From assembly GCA_905221615.1 (NCBI GenBank), contig CAJNDT010000328.1, positions 62,001 to 126,000 of the forward strand: a stretch of DNA of 64,000 nucleotides. Reading direction: 5' to 3'. Position numbers and translations under genes: made by a program. Under the pieces are notes generated by a model that was not told the origin of the DNA, did not search any database, and worked only from the letters and a program-made list of their open reading frames with translations. Below, in pieces: positions 40,408-50,290 of this stretch. The stretch's first letter is position 1; every line of letters begins with the position of its first letter. Source of the DNA: Symbiodinium sp. CCMP2592 (taxonomy: Eukaryota; Sar; Dinophyceae; Suessiales; Symbiodiniaceae).

Positions 40408-43400
40408 TCAGCCCTTCCTGGGCTTTTTCTTGGCTGAAGCCGACGTGGCTGCTTCCTCCTCGACCTTCTGCAAGATTTGCTCATTGGCTTGGATCTTCGC
40501 AGGGTTATGGAGGATGGGCACGGTGCATGGCCCCTGCTTGATCGTAGTCAAGACCATGTTGCCCTCATCCTCGCCCTCTGCTGTCCTGCACCAGAAAAAT
40601 GGCACGATGGTGCCCTCTGCCTGGAACTGGAGGTCCTGCTTCCAGCTTCCAATGGCCCAGTCATGGCCGAAGGCCTGAATGGCCAGCTTGGGCGGCTTCT
40701 GGCCTGTCTTCACTTTGCTGATGGAACCCAATGGAACCAGCTTGAGCTTTTTGCTGGCAATGGCTTTCTTGGCATACAGTGCCTGGGGACTGGAAGCCAT
40801 GCAAAGGAGTTCCAAGTCCTCGACCGACTGCTCCTGGTAGCATTGGTGGAGTGCCGTGACCACAGCTGCCTTTTGGAAGTCCTCCTGGGCCATGGCATGG
40901 CTGGATGGGAGTCCCCTGGTTATGATGTCGGCTGGGCCGATGGCTGGCATGGAGTGGCGGGAGACCCGCCACTTCCCCAGCCCCGCCAGCGGCACAAAAA
41001 CTGTCTCCGGTGCCTGGAGCACTGGCCTGTGCTCCATGGTCCCACCCTCGTTGCTGATTTGCAGGAGCTGGTAGACCTTGGCTCCGTGCTCCTTTGGCAA
41101 GGTGTACCTTGGTTTGTGTATGGAATGTATCTACAGCAGAATCTTATGAGGGAACAGACATTAAAACAGCAAAACTCCTATGTGCAATCATGGGCACTGG
41201 TCGCCCACCTTGATGTGGGTGTTCTGGAGCAAGGTGGCTTCCCATGGCTGGGCAGAGACTGCATCCTTGATGGTCTTTGCCTCTGCAGCTGGGGTGGCCT
41301 GCTTGACCTTGGAAACGTCCTGGGTGAAAAGGTCGAGAATCTGGGCCAGGGACTCCAGCTTCTGCTGGGCATCAGGGCCAAGCTTTTCCTTTTTGGTCAG
41401 AAACAAGATGGCTCTGACGCAAAACTTGCCGAAACACTTGTAAAGATGGTTGCTGCCGGCATTGGTGCTGGTGCCTTCTGGAAGCTGGCTCTGGACCAGT
41501 TTCCAGGAATCCGAAAGCATGGACTCCGCCGTCCTGACGGACTCCATGTTCTGTGGCGACGACAGTCTCTGGACGTCGGCTCTGGTGAGGAGTCGTGCGA
41601 AGCCGTCTTGCTGTTTGGTGGATGTGCACTGGGTTGCCCATAGAGCTGTGCGGAGCAATGGGTAAAGGTTGCCAGGGTCTGGGAAGGTGGTGTGCGACAA
41701 CGCCTCCATGAAATCCTGGCCCATCATGCACGTGGTGCCGTAGGTGGAGGAGAAGTGGGAAAGGAATTTCAGCAATGGAAAGCTTGTGCCTCCAGAATAT
41801 CTCGAGACATAATGCCCTATGGCTGGGAGGCTCTGCCTGCAGGCAACTTCGCCGCTGGCAACGGACTGGATTGCCGACTCCAGACTGGCTCCCATTTGCA
41901 CTTGAATGGCTATTTGGCAGGCTGCTTCCAACTCGCTGGTGGCTCTGCCAATGGCATTGCCAGAGTTGGCTCCGACTTGGAAGAACTGTGGAAGGCTTGG
42001 CATGGCTTCTTCCACACTGGAGGCCACCACATGCCACCGCCACCCGGTCTGGATGGCGGACCAGACTGGGTCTGTCTTGGGCACGGAGATGGCTTTGCCA
42101 CTGGGATCCGTGGTCCCATGCTCCAGGCATCTCAAGAATGCCGTGGTGTGGCTGCTGGCAAGGGATAGGTATCCTCAGTGGCCAATGTATGTCTACAATA
42201 TACATTTATCCGCAAATTGTAAATGGATTGGATATATAGAGAAAAGGAAACCAATTCTATGTGTCATCTGAGTGGCCCTCTGCTCCACTGACTGGGGCCA
42301 GGGAGCCCTTGCTCTCCTGGACCAGCTGCTGGTTCCTCCAAACCTGCTGCTGGCGCTTTTGGGGGTCCGTGGACATCTGGAGACAAATGGACCCTTGGAG
42401 CAGATGCACTTGCAGGCCAACTGCCAAGAGTTGGTGTCCCTTGGCCCAAACGTCAAAGTGGGACACCATCTGCCCTCCCCGGTTGGAGGGGTGGCAAAGA
42501 ACTTGGCTTGGAACCAAGGTCTGCTGCTGGCAGAGGCCATGGTGCTCCAGCACCTGCAAGACCTTGGTGACTCTGGTGTTCACTGGCTCGCGGCCATTCA
42601 CAATGGCCTCCACCTCTTGGACCACAGCTGGAGGGACAGCCATGGCTTCTGGCTTCTGTGCGGCTGTGGCCTTGTCTGGTATATCCTATCTGGAATTCAA
42701 GTGTGGCTGTGCCGGGCAACTTCTTTCTGCTCGTCTGGAACTGCTGGATTCTAACCACCTGCATATATATCTGTCGGGTTCAACAGTGGCATGGTTCTGC
42801 GACCATGGATATGCATGGATGGCCTATACTGGCTGCAGGCAGACGATAAAGCAAACAAAACTGTATGCATCCCTTCAACACTTGACACTTGCAAAACTGT
42901 TCTGCAGCAAGCCTTTTCCTGCGAAGGCCTGGCAGAGTCTGGAAGAGTCACTCCTGGACTGGTCGTGGCTACTACCTGGCTTTCTTCTTGTAGCTTCTTT
43001 TGGCCTGGCCGAGGACTTGGGCCGTATCCTCATCATTGCGAATGGTCTTGATGCTGGTCTCGATCTGGTGCTGTTCGAGTTGGATGGTGAGATCGCACTT
43101 CCTTGGCCTCTTGCCACTCATCAAGCAGGTGACTTTGGAACCATTGATGTCCATGGTAACTTCTTCTTCTTGGTTGTCTGGAAGAGACCTCTTTCTGGTC
43201 GACTTCTTTCCTGAGCCTGGCTCTGGAGCATCGAAAAGTTGCTCTGCTGGTGTTGCTGGTTGGTCGAAGCTCTGGTTCCTCTTCTTGATGAGATTGGCCA
43301 TGGCCGTAGAACCCGACAGACTAGCATTCTTGTCGGGTCTCTGGCCTGTGAGCAACTCAATTATGGGTTGGGAAGTGGGCCGAAGTTGGAGCCACTGCTT

Positions 43401-43490
43401 GTCCTTGGACAGCTTCACCAGATCCTTGGGGATGAGGATTGGCCTCTCCGACTCGTACTTTATCTGGATGGCCGCACGAATTTCCACCAT
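40408..43490 (-). CDS. Large unrecognised protein, multi-exon (gene Y)
   Basis: I do not recognise this gene. It is the first of the co-directional set, about 580 bases inside the right terminal repeat. Segment 1, from ATG 43490 to 42976, is MVEIRAAIQIKYESERP... with a basic patch KKSTRKRSLP and end SYKKKAR; a CCAG-GTAG donor follows. Segment 2 (about 42660-42280) has PPAVVQEVEAIVNGREPVNT and Gln-rich QKRQQQVWRNQQLVQ. Segment 3 (about 42155-41209) is about 315 residues, mostly helical (FVSRYSGG-like GHYVSRYSGGTSFPLLKFLS). Segment 4 (41091-40408) has VPFFWCRTAEGEDEGNM and ends EEEAATSASAKKKPRKG-stop. The join of 3 and 4 is supported by an in-phase GT-AG intron of 117 bases (41208-41092). The other two joins were not resolved. 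The total is roughly 850 residues. It could be the second protein of a two-component transposition system, analogous in position only to TnpA-type proteins of CACTA elements. Confidence 0.5.
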
Positions 43491-44074
43491 GCTTGGAAGC
43501 TATGGTGGACGTGGAAAGCTGTAGCTGGCACTCGCTATGGCCGGGTGGCTGCAGCAAACATACCATGCAATACAAAGACATGAGCACACTGCTATGGCCG
43601 TCTGGCTCCCATGATCACACACATGCAATGCCAAATACAAAAAATCGAACAACAACTCTGATAAATTATTTGCTAAAAGCAAACAACATATATCTCTGGC
43701 AGTCCATACTATAATCTTCAAAATCAATGATAACATTCAGCAAAAACTTCGATTCCATTCTAAAACCCATGATTTCTTATCTTATACCTTCAGTGCACTC
43801 GACGAATTATGCACCACAAATCAGAATACATGTCATTGAAATATTACATCTCCATGTATGAATTTCGTATTCTTAAAGCCTATATTTCAACATCCATAAC
43901 TCCATGTAACTCACCCTAACTTTTATAAAAGGTTAAGTTAATTATGTTACTTAGCTAACAAAATATTAACTTTAGTAACATAACATAAAAGATATAAGTA
44001 TTATAGGAACATGTAATCACTTAATAGACGGTTAACACTCACTTATAACAGTTTAATAACTAGGGTACAACTCC
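43491..44074. other. Right subterminal non-coding region of the large element
   Basis: AT-rich, about 580 bases, no open frame. It contains TTATGTTACTTAGCTAAC, mirrored as TTATGTTAGTTAGCTAAA at the left end, and several GTTAA/TTAAC pairs that could be transposase sites. A promoter for the minus-strand cluster would be expected here; no specific box is evident. Confidence 0.55.
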
Positions 44075-44117
44075 ACATAACTATGTTAACCACTTATAAA
44101 ACAACCAGGATTCCAAG
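44075..44117 (-). repeat. Right terminal inverted repeat of the large element
   Basis: Exact inverse of 30352-30394. The outside flank begins CAGGG, so CA is shared with the left flank. Confidence 0.93.
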
Positions 44118-44489
44118 CAGGGCAAAAAAAGCACAATGAAGCGATAGTCTTACGTATCGTTCTTCTTTATTTTCCGCGTCTTTCTTGTTCCTTTAACTAT
44201 TTCTGATTGTCTTTATTAATTTATGGCCTTCCGTATGTCTTTATCTCTCTGTTTTTGTTCTTTGGTTATTTCTTCATTGTTTGTTTTGTTTTTGTTTCTA
44301 ACTCTCTTTGGTTCTTTCCCTTGTGTTTTCTTTGTTCTTACCTTATAGCTTTCTTTATTTACTTAGTTCTCTATTCTTGTTTTCTTTTTTACTTGTAGCA
44401 TCCTTTATTTGTTTATTTCTCTAGTTCTTGCATGGCTCTCTTTCTTTCTTTCTTTATTGATTTCTTTCTTTCGTTCCTTCCTTCTTATT
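44118..44489. other. Pyrimidine-rich tract right of the large element
   Basis: T/C-rich sequence with TTTCTTTC runs, no gene. Similar in character to 29560-29985 on the other side. Confidence 0.75.
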
Positions 44490-45029
44490 TACTATATATA
44501 CCATATTGATTATATATACTATATATACTATATATACTATATATACTATATATAGTATATATACTATATATACTATATATATATATATTATATATACTAT
44601 ATATACTATATATACTTTTTATAGTATATTTGCTATATATACTATATACATACTTTATATACTATATATACTATATATATTATATATACTACTTATACTA
44701 TATATATATATATATACTATATATACACACTATATACATTATATATACATATTATATATAGACTATATATATATATAATATATAAAAATACCGTATATGC
44801 TATATATACGATATATATACCAGACATATACATATATATATATATATATATACTATATACATATATACTTTATATACTATATATATATACTATATATATA
44901 CTATATATATACTATATATATACTATGTATTTATATATATGTACTATATCTACTACATCTACCATACATACTGTATACACCGTTTATACTACACATACTG
45001 TATATACTATATATAAATATATATATATA
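44490..45029. repeat. 540-base TA-rich tandem tract
   Basis: TATATACTA units with occasional C or G changes. Self-complementary over long stretches, so it can extrude cruciforms. Tyr/Ile-rich frames here are artefacts. Confidence 0.92.
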
Positions 45030-45035
45030 CACACT

Positions 45036-45250
45036 CCGTCCTTCCTTCCTTCCTTCCTTCCTTCCTTCCCGCGGCAGGGCCCCTCTCTCCCTGCCTGCCT
45101 GCCTCCTTTACTTCCTTCCTTCCTTTCTTCCCTCCTTCCCTCCTTCTTCCTTCCCTCCTTCCTTCCTTCCTTCCTTCCTTCCCGCGGCGGGGCCAACAAA
45201 AAAAAAAAAAGGGCAAAAACAAAAAAAAAAAAAGGGCTAAAAAAAATAGG
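45036..45250. repeat. CCTT microsatellite with duplicated CCCGCGGC core, then poly(A)
   Basis: (CCTT)n twice runs into CCTTCCCGCGGCRGGGCC (about 45062 and 45175), a block duplication of about 115 bases. An A tract with GGGC spacers follows to 45250. Confidence 0.85.
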
Positions 45251-45256
45251 GTCCCC

Positions 45257-45354
45257 CCCAGTAACCTAAGAATAGACAGGCCTCTCTTTTTGGTATTGTG
45301 TAACTTTATAAGGAACCTAGGACTACAAAAAGGGAAAACTACTGGGCATCCTAG
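45257..45354. mobile_element. Family B MITE-like element, copy 3 (left end truncated)
   Basis: Begins at CCCAGTAACCTAAG, lacking the terminal CTAGGATA. The right end TACTGGGCATCCTAG is intact. The interior has lost ATAAGGGT near the right end. Confidence 0.8.
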
Positions 45355-45415
45355 TAGTTAGTTCGGCGTAGGATTTCAAGTGTCGCCGGTCGTTCGAGCT
45401 AGATGGTCTCAAATC

Positions 45416-45529
45416 ATGTCGGAACCTGATTAAGAAATCCGGTGCTTATAACTTATGACCCCAAAATATTGAGATCCATATGAAGAATCTCAAAGAGGAA
45501 CCCAAAGCTTCTTAATCAGGCTCCTACAT
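45416..45529. mobile_element. Family L MITE-like element, copy 1
   Basis: ATGTCGGAACCTGATTAAGA faces CTTAATCAGGCTCCTACAT. The interior CCCCAAAATATTGAGATCC is partly palindromic. Confidence 0.75.
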
Positions 45530-46120
45530 TAAGCAAACTTTGAGTATTCGGGCTTTCGGGTTTAGGGCTTGTATAAGGTTTTGGAATTTAAGATTCGAAG
45601 TTCAGTGTGGATGTTTTGGGCTTGGGCCAAGGACGTCCATGATCTTAACATTATCCAAGGTTTAGCGCTAGAGGATTTCTGGACTTGGGACCGTGGGGGT
45701 TTAGAAAGCTAGGGATGCTAGACGCATGGTTACGCTAGGTTTATGTTTATCCAGGATACCTAGAGAAACAGTTTTACTAATTATTCAAAACCAAAAAACT
45801 CCCTTCTAACAGCCTAGTCAAAATCTTACAAGAGCCCCTGTAAAGCGTTGACAAAGAATTCCATAGTCAACCCTAAACCCTTTACCCTTAAACGGAATCC
45901 CTTCAAAACCCTTCAAAGCCCAACAGCTCCCAAAGCCCTCGGTCAGCAGAGGCGCGCTGAATTCGTTCGCGTTCCAGGAAATCCTTGGCCGAGCGGCAAG
46001 AATTTAGGATTAAGGCTTTAGTTTTTAGGGTTTAGGGTTTTATGGGAAGCCCTTTCAAAACTTCTTTTAGGGGCTTCTGTAAGGTTCCTTCGTGCTGTTT
46101 TTAGGAGGTCGCGTTGGGGT

Positions 46121-46350
46121 ACAGTAAACCCCAAAAAGTTGGAAACCGGATTAAGGCCAAATAGAGCTGGGATTCCCTATACATTACTCTTACAGTAGAA
46201 GCCAGAAAGTTGGAACATGGCTTTAGGAGGATTAGTGCTAGGATCCCTTATACTTTACCTTAAGGGCATGAGGCCAATGATGTTCCAACTTTCTGGCTTC
46301 TACTGTAAGGATTGAGGCTATTGGGTTTCCAACTTTTTGGCGTATACTGT
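46121..46350. mobile_element. Family K2 palindrome interrupted by a family K element
   Basis: ACAGTAAACCCCAAAAAGTT faces ACTTTTTGGCGTATACTGT, 230 bp including the 115-bp insert at 46192-46306. The ends resemble the insert's own ends (ACAGTA...AAAGTTGGAA), so a family appears to have inserted into a relative. Confidence 0.8.
46192..46306. mobile_element. Family K MITE-like element, copy 1 (nested)
   Basis: ACAGTAGAAGCCAGAAAGTT faces AACTTTCTGGCTTCTACTGT, a perfect stem of more than 25 bases. TA on both sides of CAGTAG...CTACTG is a likely target duplication. Confidence 0.9.
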
Positions 46351-46405
46351 GAAGGAGTTTAGGGGTCAGATCTCGTGTCCCGGCGGGTTTCAGGGTTCCT
46401 TCCAA

Positions 46406-46618
46406 CTTGGAGGGTCGGGGGACTTAGTCACTATAAGGGGTTCCTTAAGGGCCCCTTTAAAGGGATCTATCGGGATTCTGTAGGGGTTTGGGGTTTAGGG
46501 GGACTTAGTAACTGGCTATTTTCGGGACTTATAAGCACCATAACTCCAATGAGAGTCCCTTTTAGGGTACTTATAAGTCTACTTACTGCCTACTTACTAA
46601 GCCCCCCGACCCTCCAAG
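46406..46618. mobile_element. Family F MITE-like element, copy 2, with 81-bp internal insertion
   Basis: CTTGGAGGGTCGGGGGACTT at the left, its inverse ending CCTCCAAG at the right, AA on both flanks. An insert at 46429-46509, made of CCTTTAAAGGGATCTAT and TTTAGGG-like sequence, is flanked by a 12-base direct repeat GGGGGACTTAGT. Confidence 0.82.
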
Positions 46619-46768
46619 AAGGATCCTACGTAGAAGGGATCTATCCCTGTAACGGAATCCTTGTGATCCCTTTAAAGGCTCATGTAGGAACCCGCCCCTC
46701 CTAGAAGGGATCTACAGGGTGGGTTGGGGGATCAGGGTTTAGGGTTTAGCTACAGACATAGTAGGATA

Positions 46769-46875
46769 ATGTAGGAACCTGATTAAGAAACCTTGGGCGT
46801 TTGTTGGGGTTCCTTATATGAATCCTACTATTTTGGCGGCTATCGGCCAAGGGCTTCTTGATCAGGTTCCTACAT
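46769..46875. mobile_element. Family L MITE-like element, copy 2
   Basis: ATGTAGGAACCTGATTAAGA faces CTTGATCAGGTTCCTACAT, 107 bp. Inner CCTTGGGC and GGCCAAGGG also face each other. Confidence 0.85.
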
Positions 46876-46914
46876 CAGAGGGGATCTACAGGGCTGCTGA
46901 TCCGGGTAAGATAC

Positions 46915-47045
46915 TAGGGCCCCAAAAAGCACATAAGCAAAGATAAGGATAGGGATATCCCATGTAAATCCCCTTATAATGGAGCCCAAGAAGGCGGGGA
47001 TATCCCCATAAAATGCTTATGCTTATGTGCTTTTTGGGTCCCTAA
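46915..47045. mobile_element. Family P palindrome with flanking direct repeat (single copy)
   Basis: TAGGGCCCCAAAAAGCACAT faces ATGTGCTTTTTGGGTCCCTA. The flanks share AGATAC (AAGATAC if the terminus is drawn one base shorter), a 6-7 bp target duplication. Its longer duplication separates it from the 2-bp and 4-bp families. Confidence 0.8.
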
Positions 47046-47178
47046 GATACGGGATCCAACAATCCAAGGCTTGGGGCGCTCAAAGCCCTGCAGGATTCAC
47101 GGTTTATTTCCAAGGTTCCTAGAAGGATCTACAGGGCAGGTTTAGGGTTTAGGGTTAAGGGTTTATAGAATCACACTC

Positions 47179-47200
47179 ATGTAGGAATCTGATTAAGAAA
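47179..47200. mobile_element. Family L solo left end
   Basis: ATGTAGGAATCTGATTAAGA without a facing right end. Confidence 0.5.
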
Positions 47201-47376
47201 CATATTATTCACCCCGCGCTTGAGCATGCCTTGGGGCTCTTCCCTGCCCTTGGTTTCAAGTCATCCCCAGCGATCCTTCGGTCTCGCTTAATCACTTCGG
47301 GTGTCAGATGTCAGGGTTTAGGATTTATGGTTCAGGCTTTACGATTTAGGGTTTAGGGTTCACGGTTTAGGATCTA

Positions 47377-47488
47377 CTTGGAGGCCCTTTTGACTTAGTA
47401 AGTCTACTTAGTATCCCCTAGAAACCCTATTATAATCCCCATAACTTACCTTACTAACCCTACTTACTAAGTCAAAAGGGCCTCCAAG
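47377..47488. mobile_element. Family H MITE-like element, copy 1, TA target duplication
   Basis: CTTGGAGGCCCTTTTGACTT faces AAGTCAAAAGGGCCTCCAAG, 112 bp, TA on both flanks. Identical by my reading to the inverse of the copy at 51375; one difference from the copy at 62156. Confidence 0.93.
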
Positions 47489-47909
47489 TAGGGTTCAGGA
47501 TCTACCACACATCAACTGTCTGGTTCGTTATTAGCAGGGATTGGGGCATGGATCCCCATGATAGTCCTTTAAGGTTTTCTCTATAGTAGTCCCAATATCC
47601 CATTCCAGGCCGCGTGCGTGGGCTCCAGGTTCTAGAATGCGCCTGAATGTATCGTAAGCAACGGATCTATATGGGTTCCTTTAAAGGGATCCATAAGGGA
47701 TCTATAGGGTTTAGGGGTTCAGTACCCTAAGCCCTAAACCCTAAACCCTGAACCCTGGCTCAAGAACGGAAGTTTGATTGCACAACCGAGGCCTCATACT
47801 CTCGACCAAGCTCAAAGCAGCTCGCACCCTACGCGTTATGAACACCGAGCCCTATGCCCCGATACATACCTACATGCATTTCAGATGTAGTGTTGCCTTT
47901 GTCTCCCCC

Positions 47910-47973
47910 AAATAGTACGGCACCGTATTGAAAAAAGGACCCCAAAAGGTACCCTTGTTTAGAGAACTCCCCA
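47910..47973. mobile_element. Family S-like element, right half
   Basis: GGCACCGTATTGAAAAAAGG, then GGTACCCTTGTTTAGAGAAC-TCCCC. The end resembles 61251-61374 (TTTAGAGAATTACCC). Left end not found. Confidence 0.45.
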
Positions 47974-47999
47974 TACGTATATTTACCTTTAAAGCCTAA

Positions 48000-48148
48000 A
48001 CCCTCAACCCTAAACCCCTAAACCCTAAAGCTTAAACCCAAACCCTAAACCCACACCTTAAACCCTTAAACCCACACCTTAAACCCCTAAATCCCAAACC
48101 CTAAACCCTAAACCCTGAACCCAAACCCTAAACCCACACCCTAAACCC
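48000..48148 (-). repeat. Degenerate CCCTAAA block with CCCACACCTTAAA units
   Basis: Telomere-like units interspersed with four AAACCCACACC-TTAAA/CTAAA copies, a secondary repeat. Confidence 0.85.
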
Positions 48149-48297
48149 CGAAAGCCCCCCTGTGTCTGATTCTTCTTTCGGCCGGGCGGCCATTCACTGA
48201 AGGTCGGCTCATCGCGGTTTGTCTCGCGGAGGCCAATGCGCCACCTGGGCTTTAGGCCTCTTTAAGGACTCTTCTTTAGGGTTTGGGGTTTAGGGCG

Positions 48298-48368
48298 TAA
48301 TGTACGAGCCTTAGTAATTAGAATAGGGCTTTGGGGCCCATTATACCATAACTATAATAAGAAACCCC
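48298..48368. mobile_element. Family M element, copy 4 (right part lost)
   Basis: GAGCCTTAGTAATTAGAATAGG through TTATACCATAACTATAATAA and AACCCCC, ending exactly where the family I element at 48370 begins. Confidence 0.55.
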
Positions 48369-48369
48369 C

Positions 48370-48458
48370 TTACCTTTGGTTAGTAGGGAATGGAGGAATG
48401 GGGTACAACTATAACTACCATTACTACCATTCTTCCATTTTATACTAAGCAAAGGTAA
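48370..48458. mobile_element. Family I palindrome, copy 2
   Basis: TTACCTTTGGTTAGTAGGGA faces the weaker TTTTATACTAAGCAAAGGTA. The loop is CTACCATTACTACC. Confidence 0.8.
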
Positions 48459-48749
48459 GTTGAGGCCTCCTTTAAGGACTCTTCTTTAGGGTTTGGGGTT
48501 TAGGGCTTAAGGACTGTTCTGTAGGCTTTGTTCCTAGTTATGGTATGGGTTCTGTGTTCAGGATCTAGGGTTGGCTTTGGAAGATTGCCGGGATCCCGGA
48601 TAACGAGCTGCTACCGCGCTTTATGGGGTTTGAGAAAGGCTTGTCTGAGGTTTTTGTAAATTTGTTCCAATAGGTTCTGGGCTGGGTACTGCCCCCATAC
48701 AGTAACAGTCCATCATAGGGCTACCAGAAAGGTCTTAATATAGCTACAT

Positions 48750-48848
48750 GGGTGGTTGTCAAAATTAGGGCCCTTTCTACCCTAAATAATAGGTGCCGTA
48801 CTATAATTATAAGGGACCCAAAAAGGGACCCTGATTTGACAACCACCC
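48750..48848. mobile_element. Family E MITE-like element, copy 3
   Basis: GGGTGGTTGTCAAAATTAGG faces CTGATTTGACAACCACCC. The left flank ACAT and right flank ATAT are not an exact duplication. Confidence 0.83.
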
Positions 48849-49024
48849 ATATCATGAATATTGTCCAACTGTTGCTGAGCGGGGGCAGTACCCAAGTGCT
48901 GGGGTTGCCTTGGTGTTCAAGGCTGAGGATCCACGGGTAGTGAGAGGGGGTTCCTTTAAGGGCGCCTTTAAAGGGATCTATAGGGATTCTATAAGGGTAT
49001 AGGCTGTATAGGGTTTAGGGCCTA

Positions 49025-49159
49025 CTTGGAGGTTCAGGGGTACTTATAAGGTACCCATGAACCCTTAGCCCTCTACCCTTGAAGAGTCCCTATAGATCAC
49101 TTTAAAGGGACCCTTACCCTACTTATGACCCTACTTGTAAGTACCCATGAACCTCCAAG
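49025..49159. mobile_element. Family G MITE-like element, copy 4
   Basis: CTTGGAGGTTCAGGGGTACT faces GTACCCATGAACCTCCAAG, TA on both flanks. The interior contains an extra CACTTTAAAGGGACCC segment and a duplicated GTACCCATGAAC. Confidence 0.85.
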
Positions 49160-49996
49160 TAGAGTTCAGCGGCCTTCCCTTCCGAAGCCCTGAACTACCG
49201 TCGCAATGAGCAAGTCTCCTTAGGAAGGAATTCACCCTAAACCCTAAAACCCTAAAACCCTAAACCTTCAAGGCGTTCCCTCTCCGCTCATGATTCGGTC
49301 AGCAGCGCTGATATCTTGAACAAGAAACTCGACACCTTCAATGCCTCGTGGTCTAGGGCTGAGCGTGGGCCAAGGCCCAAGCCCTGTTTATGGCCCCAGG
49401 ACTACCGTGACGGGTCTTGAAGTTCCCGAAACTGCAAGGACCCTTTCTGTAGAACCACCTTCTCACTTTCAAAGAACCACGAAGCCCCGGCTAGATAACC
49501 CGGCTAGAAAAAACCTGCCTCCTAGACCCTAAACCCGAAACCCAAAACTGCGTTGCCCTCGACCCCAAGCCCAGGATACGAGAACGCTTACGGGCAATCT
49601 GCAACAAAAGCTTTTTGGGGAACTAACCAGCCCCAAAACCTGGTCCGAAACCGAAACCCCCTCGAACCTACACACCTAAATCCTGAACTTATGGACCCAA
49701 CCTTGAAGAAGGGTTCTTTTCCTCTAGCCCGAAGCGCTGATCCCTACTCCCTTCCTCTAACTGCTACAAAGTACTAGGTTCTGGCACCTGAAATATCAGG
49801 CAGTGCCCTGGGCCTTAATAATTAGAATAGGGATTGAGGGGTTTAGGGTTTAGGGGTTAGGGTTTATGGTTTAAGGTTTAGGGTTTGGCTCTACTAGTAT
49901 AGCTATGGCTAGGAACTCTAAGGCATAAGATGGGTGATTAAGTTAGGCTTCCACAGTAGTTGGAGCCAGGTCTTCGTTGCCCCCTAAACCTGTAGC

Positions 49997-50146
49997 CCCG
50001 ATCCCTGACCCCTTCTAGAACCCTGAACCCCTGAACCCCTGAACCTCTAGACCCCTAAACCCCTTAACCCCTAAACCCCTAAACCCCTGAACCCCTGAAC
50101 CCCTCAACCCCAAACACTAAAATTCTACGCCCTAAACCCCAAACCC
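49997..50146 (-). repeat. CCCCTAAA/CCCCTGAA telomere-like block
   Basis: About 16 variant units, similar to 8995-9145. Confidence 0.85.
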
Positions 50147-50239
50147 CTCGAGAGAGGAAGCTCTTTGCCGTCTTGGAGCTGACCGTCGGACTTTGAGATG
50201 ATTTTCCGGACAAGCACCAGCCTCAAAATAGTAGGGTTC

Positions 50240-50290
50240 ATGTAAGGAACCCGAATAAAGGCCCAAGGTTTCTCAATCAGGTTCCTACAT
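50240..50290. mobile_element. Family L element, copy 3 (deleted)
   Basis: ATGTAAGGAACCCGAATAAA faces CTCAATCAGGTTCCTACAT, only 51 bases. Confidence 0.6.

Larger units (their letters stand above)
30352..44117 (-). mobile_element. Large TIR DNA transposon (13,766 bp) with DDE transposase and four further gene units
   Basis: Perfect 43-bp inverted repeats begin CTTGGAATCC at both ends. CA precedes the left end and follows the right end, consistent with a 2-bp target duplication. Subterminal TATGTTA-STTAGCTAA motifs occur near both ends (30391-30408 and about 43938-43956). All coding capacity is on the minus strand, in the order Y, X, W, Z, T, with gaps of about 160-720 bases, suggesting co-directional transcription from the right end. 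Internal telomere-type repeats are nearly absent, unlike the flanks, which marks the DNA as inserted. The transposase architecture points to the CACTA/Mirage/Chapaev-Plavaka group, but the termini are not CACTA. It could be intact and recent, as the termini are identical. Confidence 0.85.

Noticed and set aside
30648-43524. Long plus-strand frames across the large element (up to 388 codons)
   Set aside because: They lie opposite the minus-strand genes and mirror their codon pattern. Their peptides are Trp/Cys/Leu-rich without domains, whereas the minus strand gives transposase motifs and natural ends.
44506-45240. Tyr/Ile-rich frames of 90-147 codons
   Set aside because: Products of the TA-rich and CCTT repeats.
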